Shown: positions 8,301 through 19,379, numbered from the stretch's first letter. The stretch: DNA of 64,000 nucleotides from Riemerella columbina DSM 16469 (GCF_000374405.1 NZ_KB894273.1:56954-120953); one strand, 5' to 3'. The notes: generated from the letters alone by a model not told the origin. Made by a program: numbers and translations.

Positions 8301-11300
8301 TTATATTTTCAATCCTTTGGACCGGGTTTCCTCCTTGGCATACAGTCCCGGACGCCCGATTATGACATGGTTGGCAACGATACTATCCGCCGGACTGCGT
8401 ATCTGCGGCGGTGCATTTTCGGGATATTGCGCCTGCCTGTTCCTCACATCTTCCGCTTCCGGCTTGAGCTGTTGCCCTTCATTCTCCTTTTCTGCGACTT
8501 CGGGCGTGGGTGGCGCAAGCTCCAGCTGAATTTTTCGGTCAAGGGCGGCAAGTTCGGACTTCAACTGCTTCAGCTCGTCCTCCTTCTTCCACACCTTACC
8601 CGCTATCTCCTGTAACTGCGGTATCTCCATCTCCAGCACCTCGTTCTTCGCCTTGTACTGGTCGATGATGGAGGGTATCCTCTCCATCGCGTTGAGGAAG
8701 TTGCGGGCGGCGGCCAACGGGTCAGCCATCGCCAGATGCCCGTTGTTGTAGGTGTACTTGTAGTTCCCCTCGACCACGAAGCGGTTGTCGGTGAACTCCA
8801 ATCCCTCTTTGAGTATCCTTTCGCTCACCACCTTTATCGGAAAACCGTAAAGTTCACCGACCTGCGTGTACAACCCTCCGGTCGTGGCATTCTTGGCTAT
8901 CTCCTGCAAACGCTTTCCGATGACCTTCTCATCGGCGGAATCCACTCCGTCCACCTTTATTATATTAAGGCGGTTGCCCTCCTTGTCGGTCTGCACCACC
9001 GACAGGAAGCGGTTCCAGTCCTCCGTCATGGCATCTATGAAAGCCGTGTTGTTGCGCAACTCGCCGGTCTTTGACTCCAGCTTGAACTCCGAATCACGCT
9101 TGCCCTTGTTGAACGACTTGCGTTCCCCTTCGAGCGATGCGATCCGCTTTTCCAGTTTCGCCTTGTCCAACAGGTCGGTATTGCCGGAGAGCAACGCCAT
9201 GTATTCCGAGAAATTCATGCCCGATTTTTCGTCCATTGCCCCCTCGTCGATGGTACGCGCACCCATCGCACCGCTTTTGAGCTGGCTTATGAAAGTCTGC
9301 TTGCAGTGCAGGAGGTTGAACTTGTAGCTGTCCAGTGACTTCTCCACCGCGTAGATGATTACATCCACGTTGTTCCCGGCGAAATGTTTGGCAATCTCAT
9401 TACCTGCCCTAACTCCGCGTCCGTCACGCTGTTGCAAGTCGGACGGTCGCCACGGCGTATCGAGATGATGGATAGCCACACACCGTTTCTGGGCGTTCAC
9501 ACCCGTTCCGAGCATAGAGGTAGAGCCGAACAGCACACGCACCGTTCCGGCGTTCATGGCGTCTATCACCGCCTTCCGCGCCTTGTCGGTCTTGCACTCC
9601 TGAATGAAGCGCACCTCGCTTGGCGGTATACCGTAGTCCTCCGTCAGTTTGCGCTTGATTTCCGAATAGACGTTCCACCCGTCGCCCGGCTGGTATGTCC
9701 CCAAATCAGAGAAAACGAACTGCGTGCCTTTCTGGGCGTCGTATTTTTGATAATACTCCGCGATCATCTTGGCACAGTGACTCGCTTTGTTGTCGGGATG
9801 ATCTTCGTAATTCGGGTCTATCATGCGCATGTCGAGTGCCATTTTCCGGGCATAGTCCGTGGCGATGAGCATCTTCGCCTTTTCTTCCGTTTCCGAAAGC
9901 GGCAGCCTGCCCAACAAGGTGGCATCGCCCGTCTTGGCGAACTGCATCAGTTTCTGTATGAAGTCCTCCTGTTCCGGCGTGGGCGGTATATGGTGCAGTA
10001 TCTCGTTCTTGGCAGGACGGTCAACGCCCACATCCTCCGCCGTGCGGTAGTCCGTGATTTCATTATAGAAGGCGGCAAGCTCCGGCACTTTGATGAAGTA
10101 GCGGAAACGCTCCTTCTGGACCACATTGTTCGTCACGTTAAATTCAAAATCCGTCGTCTTCTTGGCAAATATCGCCGCCCAAGCGTCGAAACACCTTATG
10201 TCCTGCCGTTCCAGCTCCTTCGGGCGCAGGTACTTGAACAGCAGGTACAATTCAGTCAGTGAGTTGCTGATAGTCGTGCCGGAGAGGAAGGTCGCACCCA
10301 AGTCTTTTCCTGTGCGCTCCTGTATGGTGCGTATGGCAAAGAGCATGTTAAGTGCCTTCTGGCTTCCCTCGCTGTTTCCCAATCCCGCCACACGGTCGTG
10401 GCGCGTGTTGAAAGTCAGATTCTTGAACTGGTGGCTCTCATCTATGAAGATGTGGTCGATGCCCATCTGCTTGAAATCCACCACGTCGTCCGTGCGTGAC
10501 TTTATGGCGTGTTCCACCTTCTCCAGCTTCGCTTCAAGGTTGTGCTTGCGCTTCTCCAATCCTTTCAGCATCGCCCGCGACACGTTCTTTCCCTGCTGCC
10601 GTAGCACTTCGAGGTTTTCCTCCACCGTGTCAAGCTCTGCTTGCAGGATGCGCTGCTGCAATTCCGGCGACTGCGGTATCTTGCCGAACTGGTCGTGCGA
10701 CATGATGACGCAATCGTAGTCGTTGTTCTTTATATTATTGAAGAAGCGCACACGGTTGGCGGTCGAAAAGTCCTTCTCCGAAGCGTACAGAATACGTGCG
10801 TTGGGATATGCCGCCTGATAGGTGGCTGCAATCTCCGCAACGTTGGCTTTCAGCCCGATAATCATCGGCTTGTGTGCCAAATTCAGACGCTTCATCTCAT
10901 GCGCGGCGATGCACATTATCAGCGTCTTACCGGTTCCCACCTCGTGGTCGCAAATTCCGCCGCCGTTCTGTTTCAACATCCAGACGCAATCCATCTGTGA
11001 GGGATAGACGCTCTTGATACCCCGGCTTGCCAGCCCTTTCAGGTTGAGGTCGGGAAAGGTCTGATGGGAGCCGTCGTAGCGCGGGCGCACGAAACAGTTG
11101 AACTTGCGGTTATACATCGTCACAAGCCGCTCCTTGAACTGCGGCGACTGCTCTTCGAGCCATTCGGAGAAGCCGTTTCGTATCTCGTCAATCTTGGCGT
11201 TGGCGAGTTGTATTCCCTCGCTGTCGCGCATCTTGATGTCGTTGCCATGCTCGTCCTTGCCGATGGACTTCATCATGTCAGGGCAGGTGTTGTGCAGGGC

Positions 11301-14117
11301 GTGTTTTAGGAGGTGCATACCGTCATAGTTCCGGTAATACCCCTTCACCAGAAACTCGTCCGTGATTTTCATGGTGCGGTAGCCGCACACCACCGAAAAC
11401 TCGTCCATGCTTGCGGAATAGGCGATTTTCACCTCCGTGTCGAACAGCCGGCTCATGTAGGCGGCATAGACACCCGTCGGAATCCAGCGTTCCCCGAAAT
11501 TGAAGTCCAGATCCTCGAAGGCGATGCGCTGCGGCTCGGCATCTTTCAGAGCCTCCAACGCCTGCTTCACCTCCGGCATACGCTCATTTTCGGGATTGTC
11601 ACCCATCCATGCCTCTATGCGTTCCGCTTTCTCTATGACATTTCCGGCGATGAAACGGTCTTTGATTTCGTAACCGGTCACGAGCGGATTGTAGTAGATG
11701 CGCCCTTGCAGGGCAGTGAGCAAATCCTCCGCCGTGCTGTCGGTTATCTCCCGCATATAGTCGAGATTGACCGTACCATATTTGTTGAGCGACGCAGACA
11801 GGGCTTCTTCGGGAGAGCCTACGTTGGCATGGCTCTCCACCGCGAAGGAAACAGGATGCTCGAAGATGTCCGCCTTGACGAACTTTCCGTTTTCCATCCG
11901 TTCCAGCGAAAGGATGTCGCGCCCGCCCGCATCCATCATCACTAACTTCACGTTCTGCTTGGCGTTGAGGTTGCCGTAGCGCATGACAAACTCATCGTAA
12001 CAGGTATTCAGATGCTCTCGCCACGGAACATTTGCCTCGCGCCGGAGCGATTCATAACGGTACAGACGCTCGTAGGCGTCACGCAGCGACACATACAACA
12101 ACGCCTTTTCCTTCTGGTATCCTTTCAGGTCGAGCGGCTGGAATGTCGCCCCGTATGGCGTGATGTCTTTCAGGTAGCCGATGTTATGACGCCCCCGGTC
12201 AGCCACCAGCGACCCTTCGCGCAGGTGCATCTCCGGCGTGCGGTGGTAGGCACGCGGAGAAAGGTCCACGACTTCCTCCTTCGGCTTTTCCGCTTCGATG
12301 TCGGGGAAAAGGAAAGTCCCCACCGCTTCCGATGGGGTATCTGTAACGGCAGGTGCGGCGACTGCCTCCGGCTGTGTTTCCTCCTGTCGTGGCTGCTCAC
12401 GGGAAGTTTCCGGCACGGCTTTCACTTCCGTCTTTTCCGCCACTTGTTTCTCGTTATGCTGCCTTGCCAGTTCCCGAAGTTCTTTCCTACGCTCCGGCGT
12501 CAAACCCATCATCATTTCATAGAAACCGTTGATGGGAGGATTGGTATCCCAGTCCAGTGTGGCATAGATGTCGTCCGGGTCGGCAGGCTTGGCGGTGTTC
12601 TCCGCTTTCACCTCCTTATTCTCCATTGCGGGTTTTGCAGTTGGAGCTGTCGGTGTAACCGTGACTTTCGGTTTGGGCGGAGTGGACTTTGCCGTAACTG
12701 CCTTTTTCACCGTCTTTTTCTTTTTGGAGGTTTTCGGTTGGCTGACCTCTTCCGTCATCCCCCAGAGGTCAAGCAGGGTGAGCTGCACGCCTGCGGAATA
12801 TTGCGGGCGCGGTTCTATCTCCGGCTTTTCATCTGCGGGTTGCGGCTTTTCTGTCGGAGTTTCCACCGTCTGCGCCGAGGATACTGTTTCCAATTTTATG
12901 GCAGGACGCTCTACTTTATTTTGAACGGCAACTTTTTCTTCCGTTCCTGCCTGCCGGATTGAACCCGAATACAAGCGCATGGCAAGCCTGTAATGGAAAT
13001 CCTCGTCGAGCATACGGCGCAAATCCCCGGCGATGCCTGCTGCCTTGCCCTCGTGCAGATAAACCATAGCGGGCTTCCCGTAGGGGTCTGTGTCAAGTTT
13101 CGCCATCGTATGCACGATGCGTTCCGGGTGGTGGATGAAATAGGCGTTGTCGGTCAGGGCGGTTTTCGTGTCCGTCTGTATCACGGTCATCAGCCGCTCG
13201 TCCTGCGACATTTCCTTCTTGCTGAGGTTCTTTTGCAGGACAATCAGGTCACTGCCCACCTCCGTGCCCGCGTTGTCCGTGAACAGGTTGTTGGGCAGGC
13301 GTATCGCGGATACCAGATTGGCCTGACTGAACAGCTCGTTACGCACGGAGGTCTTGGTGCTATTCAATACCCCTTGCGAGGTGATGAACGCCACGATACC
13401 GCCGTCACGCACGGCATCCAGTCCTTTGAGAAAGAAATAGTTGTGGATGGTTTTCTGGGCGGAGCGTCTGCCGAAAGAGTCGCTCCGCTGAAACTCCGCG
13501 TCGAACACGGCAATGTCACCGAACGGAATGTTGGACACCGCCAAGTCGAAATAATTGTTGAACGGTCTTTCGATTTTCTCAAAACCGCAGGTGCGCATTT
13601 TCTGGTCGGGATAGAGATGCCTCAAGATTGTACCCGTGAGCAGATCCTTCTCGAAAGCCATCACATCCGCATTGGGGCTGTGCCGCAGCATGGAATCCAC
13701 GAACACGCCGACACCTGCCGACGGTTCGAGCATACGGGCGGGGCGGACGCTGTAATCTGCCAGCACGTCCGCGATGGTGTCGGTTATCTCTTTGGGGGTG
13801 TAGAAAGCGGTCAGCACGGACGCTTTCAGCGAATCCACAAACCGCTTGTACTCTGTTTCGTCCTTGCTGTTCTCACGGATAAGCCTGTGCAGCTCCACCG
13901 TCGGGGCGAACAGTTCGAGGTCGGATTTCGCCCACCGGACGGCATCCGTCAGTTCCTTTGCAGGGTTGAGGATACATTTCAGACCGCCGAAACCGCAGTA
14001 CCTTTGAAGTATGGCACGCTCTTCGGTTGTCGCTGTCCTATTTTCCCTGTCAAGGATGAATGCCGTCCGTATCGCCTCGATGTTGTCCCGCAGTTTCTGT
14101 TTGCGGTTAAACGCCAT
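8301..14117 (-). CDS. giant N6 DNA methylase - SNF2-type helicase fusion
   Basis: A 1938-residue protein. The N-terminal 350 residues are an N6-adenine-type methylase: SAM motif EPSAGVGVF (131-139) and a catalytic-site variant SNIPFG (195-200) where NPPF/Y is usual. A low-complexity Pro/Lys/Glu linker spans roughly 390-600. The helicase part has Walker A HEVGTGKT (near 1055), DESH (near 1229) and the motif VI region [10 protein letters not shown] (near 1567), followed by a coiled-coil C-terminus. Such fusions occur in conjugative transposons of Bacteroidetes and resemble the phage P1 DarB architecture, which protects incoming DNA from type I restriction. An anti-restriction role at transfer is therefore a reasonable inference. 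It overlaps the upstream gene by 11 bases, so it is translationally coupled. Confidence 0.85.
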   Translation of the reverse strand: MAFNRKQKLRDNIEAIRTAFILDRENRTATTEERAILQRYCGFGGLKCILNPAKELTDAVRWAKSDLELFAPTVELHRLIRENSKDETEYKRFVDSLKASVLTAFYTPKEITDTIADVLADYSVRPARMLEPSAGVGVFVDSMLRHSPNADVMAFEKDLLTGTILRHLYPDQKMRTCGFEKIERPFNNYFDLAVSNIPFGDIAVFDAEFQRSDSFGRRSAQKTIHNYFFLKGLDAVRDGGIVAFITSQGVLNSTKTSVRNELFSQANLVSAIRLPNNLFTDNAGTEVGSDLIVLQKNLSKKEMSQDERLMTVIQTDTKTALTDNAYFIHHPERIVHTMAKLDTDPYGKPAMVYLHEGKAAGIAGDLRRMLDEDFHYRLAMRLYSGSIRQAGTEEKVAVQNKVERPAIKLETVSSAQTVETPTEKPQPADEKPEIEPRPQYSAGVQLTLLDLWGMTEEVSQPKTSKKKKTVKKAVTAKSTPPKPKVTVTPTAPTAKPAMENKEVKAENTAKPADPDDIYATLDWDTNPPINGFYEMMMGLTPERRKELRELARQHNEKQVAEKTEVKAVPETSREQPRQEETQPEAVAAPAVTDTPSEAVGTFLFPDIEAEKPKEEVVDLSPRAYHRTPEMHLREGSLVADRGRHNIGYLKDITPYGATFQPLDLKGYQKEKALLYVSLRDAYERLYRYESLRREANVPWREHLNTCYDEFVMRYGNLNAKQNVKLVMMDAGGRDILSLERMENGKFVKADIFEHPVSFAVESHANVGSPEEALSASLNKYGTVNLDYMREITDSTAEDLLTALQGRIYYNPLVTGYEIKDRFIAGNVIEKAERIEAWMGDNPENERMPEVKQALEALKDAEPQRIAFEDLDFNFGERWIPTGVYAAYMSRLFDTEVKIAYSASMDEFSVVCGYRTMKITDEFLVKGYYRNYDGMHLLKHALHNTCPDMMKSIGKDEHGNDIKMRDSEGIQLANAKIDEIRNGFSEWLEEQSPQFKERLVTMYNRKFNCFVRPRYDGSHQTFPDLNLKGLASRGIKSVYPSQMDCVWMLKQNGGGICDHEVGTGKTLIMCIAAHEMKRLNLAHKPMIIGLKANVAEIAATYQAAYPNARILYASEKDFSTANRVRFFNNIKNNDYDCVIMSHDQFGKIPQSPELQQRILQAELDTVEENLEVLRQQGKNVSRAMLKGLEKRKHNLEAKLEKVEHAIKSRTDDVVDFKQMGIDHIFIDESHQFKNLTFNTRHDRVAGLGNSEGSQKALNMLFAIRTIQERTGKDLGATFLSGTTISNSLTELYLLFKYLRPKELERQDIRCFDAWAAIFAKKTTDFEFNVTNNVVQKERFRYFIKVPELAAFYNEITDYRTAEDVGVDRPAKNEILHHIPPTPEQEDFIQKLMQFAKTGDATLLGRLPLSETEEKAKMLIATDYARKMALDMRMIDPNYEDHPDNKASHCAKMIAEYYQKYDAQKGTQFVFSDLGTYQPGDGWNVYSEIKRKLTEDYGIPPSEVRFIQECKTDKARKAVIDAMNAGTVRVLFGSTSMLGTGVNAQKRCVAIHHLDTPWRPSDLQQRDGRGVRAGNEIAKHFAGNNVDVIIYAVEKSLDSYKFNLLHCKQTFISQLKSGAMGARTIDEGAMDEKSGMNFSEYMALLSGNTDLLDKAKLEKRIASLEGERKSFNKGKRDSEFKLESKTGELRNNTAFIDAMTEDWNRFLSVVQTDKEGNRLNIIKVDGVDSADEKVIGKRLQEIAKNATTGGLYTQVGELYGFPIKVVSERILKEGLEFTDNRFVVEGNYKYTYNNGHLAMADPLAAARNFLNAMERIPSIIDQYKAKNEVLEMEIPQLQEIAGKVWKKEDELKQLKSELAALDRKIQLELAPPTPEVAEKENEGQQLKPEAEDVRNRQAQYPENAPPQIRSPADSIVANHVIIGRPGLYAKEETRSKGLKI

Positions 14118-14559
14118 ATTCGTCTAAGTAAAGGACGGTTGCTCCCGTCAGCTCCGTGTAGAGCAGGTCGTAATCGGAAGACAGGGCGAAATTGTCATCC
14201 GAGAGGTCATAGACGGAGAACACGTTGCCGACAAGCGGCAGCAGTTTCAGGACAAAGGCTTCACGCTTCTCTTCCGGCACTTCATCGGCAAACTCGTTTT
14301 CCACGACTTCGCGGAGGATGGCGTAACGGGAATAATGCAGCCCGCGCAGCAGCGTGTCCATCGCCAGTTCCTGCGCACCATCGGCGGGATAGCCTTCAAG
14401 CCGTGCCCTCTCATACGTTTCGGCGGCACGGTCGGCCCGTTCCCGTATGAAAGCGGTGTCGTCAGCCTGTTCAAACTTGTTCGTGCGGAGATAGTCCAGC
14501 AGGTACAGACCGTAATAGGAAAAGTCGGTCTGACCCTCGTTTTTCTTCTTGTTGTTCAT
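14107..14559 (-). CDS. DUF1896-type conjugative-transposon protein
   Basis: A 150-residue acidic protein. The start at 14559 ([20 protein letters not shown]) is preferred to the longer frame to 14706 because the extra codons run back through a terminator hairpin. The body contains [14 protein letters not shown] and a helical Glu/Ala-rich middle, then alternating hydrophobic strands ending [10 protein letters not shown]. This matches the DUF1896 proteins that regularly precede the large methylase-helicase in CTnDOT-like elements. Function is unknown; the overlap with the downstream gene suggests a partner role. The start codon lies next to one arm of a 13-bp inverted repeat (14561-14573 with 14649-14661), which could hide the ribosome-binding region. 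Confidence 0.75.
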   Translation of the reverse strand: MNNKKKNEGQTDFSYYGLYLLDYLRTNKFEQADDTAFIRERADRAAETYERARLEGYPADGAQELAMDTLLRGLHYSRYAILREVVENEFADEVPEEKREAFVLKLLPLVGNVFSVYDLSDDNFALSSDYDLLYTELTGATVLYLDEYGV

Positions 14560-14611
14560 TACTTTGGATTTAGCGGATTGATAATTAACGGGATAATCGG
14601 TTGGAAAAAGG

Positions 14612-14644
14612 AAGAAAAAGGCACTCGGTATCCCTCCGAGTGCC
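14612..14644 (-). terminator. terminator/attenuator between exc and the DUF1896 gene
   Basis: GGCACTCGG (14620-14628) pairs perfectly with CCGAGTGCC (14636-14644); on the minus strand it is followed by CTTTTTC. It lies 78 bases after the exc stop. An outer inverted repeat, ACTTTGGATTTAG (14561-14573) with CTAAATCCAAAGT (14649-14661), encloses it and abuts the next start codon. Confidence 0.8.
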
Positions 14645-14721
14645 ACCACTAAATCCAAAGTATGAGTGTAATCCGGTATCGAAGAACAATTCATTACTCT
14701 GAACAAGTGGCAAAGTTAATA

Positions 14722-16809
14722 CTATTTCTTCCGTCCTGAAAATTTCTTGTCCTTTTTAGCCTCCGGGAACACAAAAGTCGTGTTATATTCCCCGTCAAAG
14801 GCGACAACAGCATCGAAACTCTTGCCCTGTTTGCTCTTGAACCCTTTGAGCAGCTTGGTATGCCCTTCGGTGAGCAGGTCTTTGATTTCATCGTCGGACA
14901 GGGTGCGTCCCGCTTTCAGCCGGAACACGGGCAGTCCGCACTCCGTGTTGTCGCAGCGTACCACCTTGCCGTAGAACCGCATCCTGCCCGTGCCACACTT
15001 GGGACACGCGCAGCCGGAGTCACGGCTGCCGAAGAGCTTGTCGCACGAGATCAGTTCGGAGGTTATCTCACGTGTGTACGCCTCTATCTCCTTGCGGAAG
15101 GTGTCGTCGGACAGTTCCCCGCGCTCGATACGCGCCAGCTCCTTTTCCCATTCGCCCGTCATGGCAACATCGGCGATGCGCATCGTCTTGACGACGGAAT
15201 TGAGGGCAAGTCCTTTTTCGGTGGGAACAAGCGACTTCTTGCAGCGTTCCATGTAACCGCGCTTGAAAAGCGTTTCGATGATGGAGGCGCGTGTGGCGGG
15301 AGTACCGATGCCACAGTCCTTCATCGCCTGCCGCAGTGCGTCGTCCTCAATTTCCTTGCCCGCCGTTTCCATTGCCGAGAGCAGGGTGGCTTCGGTATGC
15401 AGCGGCTTGGGTTTGGTCTTTCCTTCGGTAATGGACGAGCCTTTCGGTGTCAGCGTGTCGCCTTCCTGCCAGCCGGGGATGGTAATTTCCTCTTTTTCCT
15501 CGCCATAGACGGCACGCCATCCGGTTTGCTTCACGACGCTGCCTTTTACGGTAAACTCCACTCCGGCACATTCCGCCGTGACAGTGATCACATCCTTGAC
15601 GCATTTCTCAGAGAATGCCTCGACCATGCGCCCGGCAATCATCTGATAGATGGTATTGTCCTCTTTGGAGAGGAAGAGCGGTTTCTCACCCGTGACGAGC
15701 AGGGCATGGTGGTCTGTCACCTTGCCGTCGTCCACGCTGCGGCGTGTCGGGGCGGCTTTTGCCCGCACCTTGTCTTTCCATTCGGGCTGTGTGCCGATGA
15801 AAGCGAGCAGTTTGGGAATTTCGGCAAACACGTCTTCGGGGATGTAGCGGCTTCCCGTTCTCGGATAGGTTATCAACTTCTTTTCGTAGAGTTTCTGCGC
15901 GATTTCAAGCGTCTGTTCCGCCGTGAAGCCGTGCTTGGCGTTGGCTTCTTTCTGGAGCGTGGTCAGGTCGTAGAGCAAGGGAGTTTCCTCCGTCTTCTCC
16001 TTGCGCTCGGCTTTCGTGACAGTGGCGCAACCTGCCGCCTTTACCTTATTATATAGTTCCATCGCCGGTTCTTTCTCTTTCCATTTCTCGGAGGATGAGA
16101 ATTTCACGACTTCGCCGTCGCAACCGTCCGTTGCGATATGGAGCTGCCAGAATGCTTCGGACGTAAAGCGGCGGTTCTCCCAGTAGCGTTCACATACCAT
16201 AGCCAACGTTGGTGTCTGCACCCGCCCCACGGAATACGTGCCGTGTCCGGCGGCGATGGATAACGCCTGTGTGCCGTTGATGCCCACGAGCCAGTCGGAT
16301 TCGCTCCGCGCTTTGGCGGCGAGGTAGAGGTTGTCGTATTTGCTGCCGTCTTCGAGTTTCCGCAGTCCCTCGCGGATAGCTTTGTCGGTGAGAGAGCTGA
16401 TCCACAGGCGCACGAAAGGAGTGGTGCAACCCGTATAGTGGTAGAGGTAGCGGAAGATAAGCTCTCCCTCGCGTCCGGCATCGGTCGCCACGATGATATG
16501 TTCGCTTGTGTCGAACAGTCTTTTGATGACTTTTATCTGCGACACCACGCCGCTGTCGGGCTTGTAACCTTTCTCCGTCCTGACCTGACGGGGGACGAGC
16601 GTGAATGTGTCGGGAATAATCGGGAGGTTGTCACGGACAAATCCGCGCACGCCGTAGCCGTCGGGCATGGCAAGCTGAACGAGGTGTCCGAATGCCCATG
16701 TCACGGCATAACCGCCTCCCTCGAAATATCCTTCCTCTCTCTTTGTCGCGCCCACGATGCGGGCGATTTCACGTGCCACGGAGGGCTTTTCTGCAATGAT
16801 TGTCTTCAT
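14722..16809 (-). CDS. exc: Exc, topoisomerase III of the excision operon
   Basis: A 695-residue type IA topoisomerase. The TOPRIM domain shows E6-K7-P8 (IIAEKPSV) and VATDAGREGE with D110 and E114/E116. The active-site tyrosine is Y315 in LITYPRTGS. A zinc-ribbon-like C-terminus has four cysteines (CACPKC near residue 615 and CDNTEC about 20 residues later). In CTnDOT this is the exc product, which relaxes DNA and takes part in element excision. It is the last gene of the xis2c-xis2d-orf3-exc group, 60 bases after orf3. The region upstream of its ATG carries AATCCAAAGTAT, the same motif seen near the following gene. Host TopB is usually similar in length, but context fixes the identity. Confidence 0.93.
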   Translation of the reverse strand: MKTIIAEKPSVAREIARIVGATKREEGYFEGGGYAVTWAFGHLVQLAMPDGYGVRGFVRDNLPIIPDTFTLVPRQVRTEKGYKPDSGVVSQIKVIKRLFDTSEHIIVATDAGREGELIFRYLYHYTGCTTPFVRLWISSLTDKAIREGLRKLEDGSKYDNLYLAAKARSESDWLVGINGTQALSIAAGHGTYSVGRVQTPTLAMVCERYWENRRFTSEAFWQLHIATDGCDGEVVKFSSSEKWKEKEPAMELYNKVKAAGCATVTKAERKEKTEETPLLYDLTTLQKEANAKHGFTAEQTLEIAQKLYEKKLITYPRTGSRYIPEDVFAEIPKLLAFIGTQPEWKDKVRAKAAPTRRSVDDGKVTDHHALLVTGEKPLFLSKEDNTIYQMIAGRMVEAFSEKCVKDVITVTAECAGVEFTVKGSVVKQTGWRAVYGEEKEEITIPGWQEGDTLTPKGSSITEGKTKPKPLHTEATLLSAMETAGKEIEDDALRQAMKDCGIGTPATRASIIETLFKRGYMERCKKSLVPTEKGLALNSVVKTMRIADVAMTGEWEKELARIERGELSDDTFRKEIEAYTREITSELISCDKLFGSRDSGCACPKCGTGRMRFYGKVVRCDNTECGLPVFRLKAGRTLSDDEIKDLLTEGHTKLLKGFKSKQGKSFDAVVAFDGEYNTTFVFPEAKKDKKFSGRKK

Positions 16810-16869
16810 GTCTTCTTCTTTTTTGTTGATACTTTGGATTTTATTTTGGATTCAGTGGCGGACACGGGA

Positions 16870-18441
16870 TTACATTTTCATGCCCTTGCCCGTTTTCTTC
16901 TGCGGCTTCTCCTGCTGCTGTTGCTGGCGGGCGTCCTTCGGGTTGGTCTGACCTTTCTGCAACGGCTCTCTCAGATTCTTTGTAGCCTCGTTGGTCTTGC
17001 CATCGTTGTTCACCGCCACCTGCGTGCGGCTCTCGTTGGACGGAGCAACCTGCTGTGCATTGTCAGGGTTCGTGTCGTAGCGGTACGGGCGTCCCTTCTC
17101 CGGGTTGAACTTGATATACATCGTGGCATGGAAGCCCTGCTTGTCGGTCACGTTCTCCAGCTTCACGGCTTTACCCGCCACATAGTCGGCTTTCTGCTGG
17201 TCGGTGAAGCTCACGCCGCTCCATTTGCTGATGGGGCGGATGCTGCCGTCCTCGTTCGTCCACGTGTTGCGGCGTTGCTCCTTCTTGGTCTGTGCGGCAT
17301 TTTCCCCGCCCTGCGCCTGACTTTTCGATGTGTCGCCTTTGGTTTCCTGTGTCTGTGCGGTACGGGGCGACTTGCCGGTTCCCGGCACGAACTCCACGCC
17401 GCGCTGCTCCACGTTCACTTGCAGGGTGGTGACGAACTTTCTGCCGTCGTTGCGCTCGATGAGCTTGTCGCGTACGGGCAGTCCGGCGCGGAGCATGTCC
17501 CGCTCCTGCGTGGTGATTTCCGTCTTGCCGATGCGCTCCGGGATGCGCACCCTGCTTGCCGGAATGTCCGTGATTTCATTCGTCTTGCGGTCGATGCTGA
17601 TGTAGGAGGGGATGATCTCGCCCGTTTCCCTGTCCACAATGTCCACGACCCTACCGAGATTGCCCGTTTCGCGGAGGTTCTTCCGGTCATTGTCGGAGAA
17701 TTTGTGTTCCTTGTACTCATCCAGCTTCTGCTCCTTGCGGATGAAGTGCGGCACGAGGCTGATGTTTCCCTCACCGTCCTTCTTGAAGGAGAGGCGGGCG
17801 TCCAGCTCGAATGATTCGCCGCCGAAGGTCGGTTTGACCTTTACCAAGTCGGACTTGCCATAGTTGAGCATCTTCGTAAGGTCGCCGGACTTTTCAAGGT
17901 TGTCCCGCTTTACGCCCCATCTGTCCTCCAGCTCCTGCCAGTTGATTTTACTCTCGTCGATGGGCTGGTAGCCACGTTTGCCCTGCATCTGTTCGGATTT
18001 GTCCTGTTGCTGTTCTTTCCGTTGTTCCATGTTCTCCTGTTTTTGAGGTTCTTGTTTCTCTGTCTGTTGTGCTGCCATCTCTTCCTGCACCTTCTTCTCA
18101 TAGTCGGAGGTGTCCACCTTGTGAGGGGCGAGCAGCTCCTTGTTCGCTTCGGGGTCTTTCAGCAGTTGCTTCATCACCTCTAAGAGATTTTCAGCTTGGT
18201 CTGCCGCAATGCGGTAGAAACCGAAGCGGCTGGGTTCCTTGCACTGCCGGAAGAAGTTCTTGAAGAAGTTGTCCAGCACGTCGCCATGTCGGTCGAATTG
18301 CAGGAAACTCTGCGCGTTCTCCGCTTTTGCGGGGGTGCGCTTGGGTGTGCCGTCCGCGTTCAGCCCGGCTACCACGCTGATCTCGCCTGTCTTCTCGTCA
18401 CGGACTACCAGCACGTCCTTTTCGTCTTTTTTCTTTGCCAT
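16870..18441 (-). CDS. Orf3, DUF4099/DUF3945 protein
   Basis: A 523-residue charged protein of the excision operon. Residues 1-100 hold a region starting MAKKKDEKDVLVVRDEKTGE. A Gln/Glu-rich linker (about 115-155) precedes a DUF4099-like part (INWQELEDRWGVKRDNLEKSG) and a DUF3945-like part (SYISIDRKTNEITDIPASRV). The end is repetitive and Gln/Lys rich. The gene corresponds by position to orf3 of CTnDOT, between xis2d and exc. Orf3 is not strictly needed for excision in the known element, and its biochemical role is unknown. It is separated from xis2d by 20 bases. Confidence 0.85.
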   Translation of the reverse strand: MAKKKDEKDVLVVRDEKTGEISVVAGLNADGTPKRTPAKAENAQSFLQFDRHGDVLDNFFKNFFRQCKEPSRFGFYRIAADQAENLLEVMKQLLKDPEANKELLAPHKVDTSDYEKKVQEEMAAQQTEKQEPQKQENMEQRKEQQQDKSEQMQGKRGYQPIDESKINWQELEDRWGVKRDNLEKSGDLTKMLNYGKSDLVKVKPTFGGESFELDARLSFKKDGEGNISLVPHFIRKEQKLDEYKEHKFSDNDRKNLRETGNLGRVVDIVDRETGEIIPSYISIDRKTNEITDIPASRVRIPERIGKTEITTQERDMLRAGLPVRDKLIERNDGRKFVTTLQVNVEQRGVEFVPGTGKSPRTAQTQETKGDTSKSQAQGGENAAQTKKEQRRNTWTNEDGSIRPISKWSGVSFTDQQKADYVAGKAVKLENVTDKQGFHATMYIKFNPEKGRPYRYDTNPDNAQQVAPSNESRTQVAVNNDGKTNEATKNLREPLQKGQTNPKDARQQQQQEKPQKKTGKGMKM

Positions 18442-18461
18442 CTGAAAAATGTTTTAATGGG

Positions 18462-18812
18462 TTATTTATGAAAGAAATTATGGATACGAGCCTTGTAGAA
18501 GGCTATATCTTCCTTTTTGAAGTCCTTGATATGGTTGGAAAGGAATGTCAGCACGTCCTCCTCGCTGTAATAGGTCTTCTTGCCCAGCGTCTTGTAGGGC
18601 AATGCGCCTACGCTGCGGTAGCGTTGGAGGGTGCGTTTGCTTATCTGGAGCAACATGCACAAATCCTGATTGTCGAAAAGGCGGATGCTTTCCGTGATAG
18701 TGGGCTGTTTCCCCTCAGCCTTCATCGCCAGCAGCAGTTCGTCCTGACGGTCGAGCCGTTCCATCAGCTTCTGCATCCAGCCCTCGAAGTTGTTTCGTGT
18801 GAGCAGTTCCAT
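18462..18812 (-). CDS. xis2d: Xis2d-like excisionase (HTH)
   Basis: A 116-residue basic protein with a MerR/excisionase-type winged HTH in its second half: MLLQISKRTLQRYRSVGALPYKTLGKKTYY, then a Glu-Asp-Val recognition-wing ending. The N-terminal 50 residues form a probable coiled coil (LMERLDRQDELLLAMK). In CTnDOT, Xis2d binds the attachment region with IntDOT to promote excision and also activates transfer genes. It lies 3 bases after xis2c and 20 before orf3, an evident operon. Name given by position and fold; the xis2c/xis2d pair could be confirmed by alignment. Confidence 0.8.
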   Translation of the reverse strand: MELLTRNNFEGWMQKLMERLDRQDELLLAMKAEGKQPTITESIRLFDNQDLCMLLQISKRTLQRYRSVGALPYKTLGKKTYYSEEDVLTFLSNHIKDFKKEDIAFYKARIHNFFHK

Positions 18813-18815
18813 GAC

Positions 18816-19178
18816 CTATGTCCTCCTTCCTTTTGGTTTGCCGCCCGTGCGCAGCGTGTGGTTGTGGAACAGGGTGTCTATTGTCCCTTCCTCGTTCCTT
18901 ACTGTGTTGTCCTCCAATAGCCGCAGTATCTCGGAAAGGCGGTAGCGGCAGCTTCCGCGTACCACCACATACTCGATACGGTGGTCGGTGCGCATACGCT
19001 GCATGGTGCGCTTGCTCACGTTGAGCATCTTCGCCGCCTGTGCCGTGTCAAGCAGCTTGTCTTCGGTTTCCCGCTTCCGTTTCTTCTCGTCCCTTGCCTC
19101 GCGGATGTACCCTGCGATGTTCGCAATCTGCGCCATCATCTCCTTGTAGGCGGAACTTTCCATTGTTATCACTTTCAT
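18816..19178 (-). CDS. xis2c: Xis2c-like excisionase (HTH)
   Basis: A 120-residue protein beginning MKVITMESSAYKEMM; the open frame extends upstream to 19241 but lacks family-like sequence there. A coiled-coil segment is followed by an HTH (LDTAQAAKMLNVSKRTMQRM) and a wing with RYRLSEILRLLE. It is the first gene of the excision operon and is the counterpart of Xis2c in CTnDOT, a DNA-binding excision factor. The promoter region, shared with a divergent HTH gene at 19380, contains a 15-bp palindrome at 19247-19261 and a near-consensus -7 sequence GAATTTTG. Expression is expected to need RteC. Confidence 0.8.
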   Translation of the reverse strand: MKVITMESSAYKEMMAQIANIAGYIREARDEKKRKRETEDKLLDTAQAAKMLNVSKRTMQRMRTDHRIEYVVVRGSCRYRLSEILRLLEDNTVRNEEGTIDTLFHNHTLRTGGKPKGRRT

Positions 19179-19239
19179 GTTCAGTCCTTTCTTTTTGTTT
19201 CTGCGACAAAATTCGGCAATAAACAAAAGGGGCTTTAAC

Positions 19240-19261
19240 AACTCACTACGTGACTCACGTA
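19240..19261. promoter_or_regulatory. palindromic operator-like site in the xis operon promoter
   Basis: TACGTGA-C-TCACGTA (19247-19261) is a perfect palindrome around a central base. It overlaps AACTCACTA (19240-19248), a 9-mer that occurs again upstream of int at 21821-21829. Position between divergent genes suggests a regulator site, perhaps for RteC or Xis2c; the protein is not known from sequence. Confidence 0.5.
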
Positions 19262-19353
19262 AGATTTTTGCGGAAGATGGCTCCGTAACCCGGTCAAACG
19301 GCGCAACAGGCAGCCTTTCAGCGGAAAACGATACGTCTTGTATGCCGTTTCGT

Positions 19354-19361
19354 TACCTTTG
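19354..19361 (+). promoter_or_regulatory. -7 box of the small HTH gene
   Basis: TACCTTTG followed by C matches TAnnTTTG and lies 19 bases before the ATG at 19380. No good -33 element was found. Confidence 0.5.
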
Positions 19362-19379
19362 CGGCAAACTCTAAATGAC

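Noticed and set aside
14860..16056. 398-codon plus-strand open frame over the topoisomerase gene, with similar long frames at 12993-14450 and 16438-17814
   Set aside because: These are GC-rich antisense frames of well-supported genes on the other strand.
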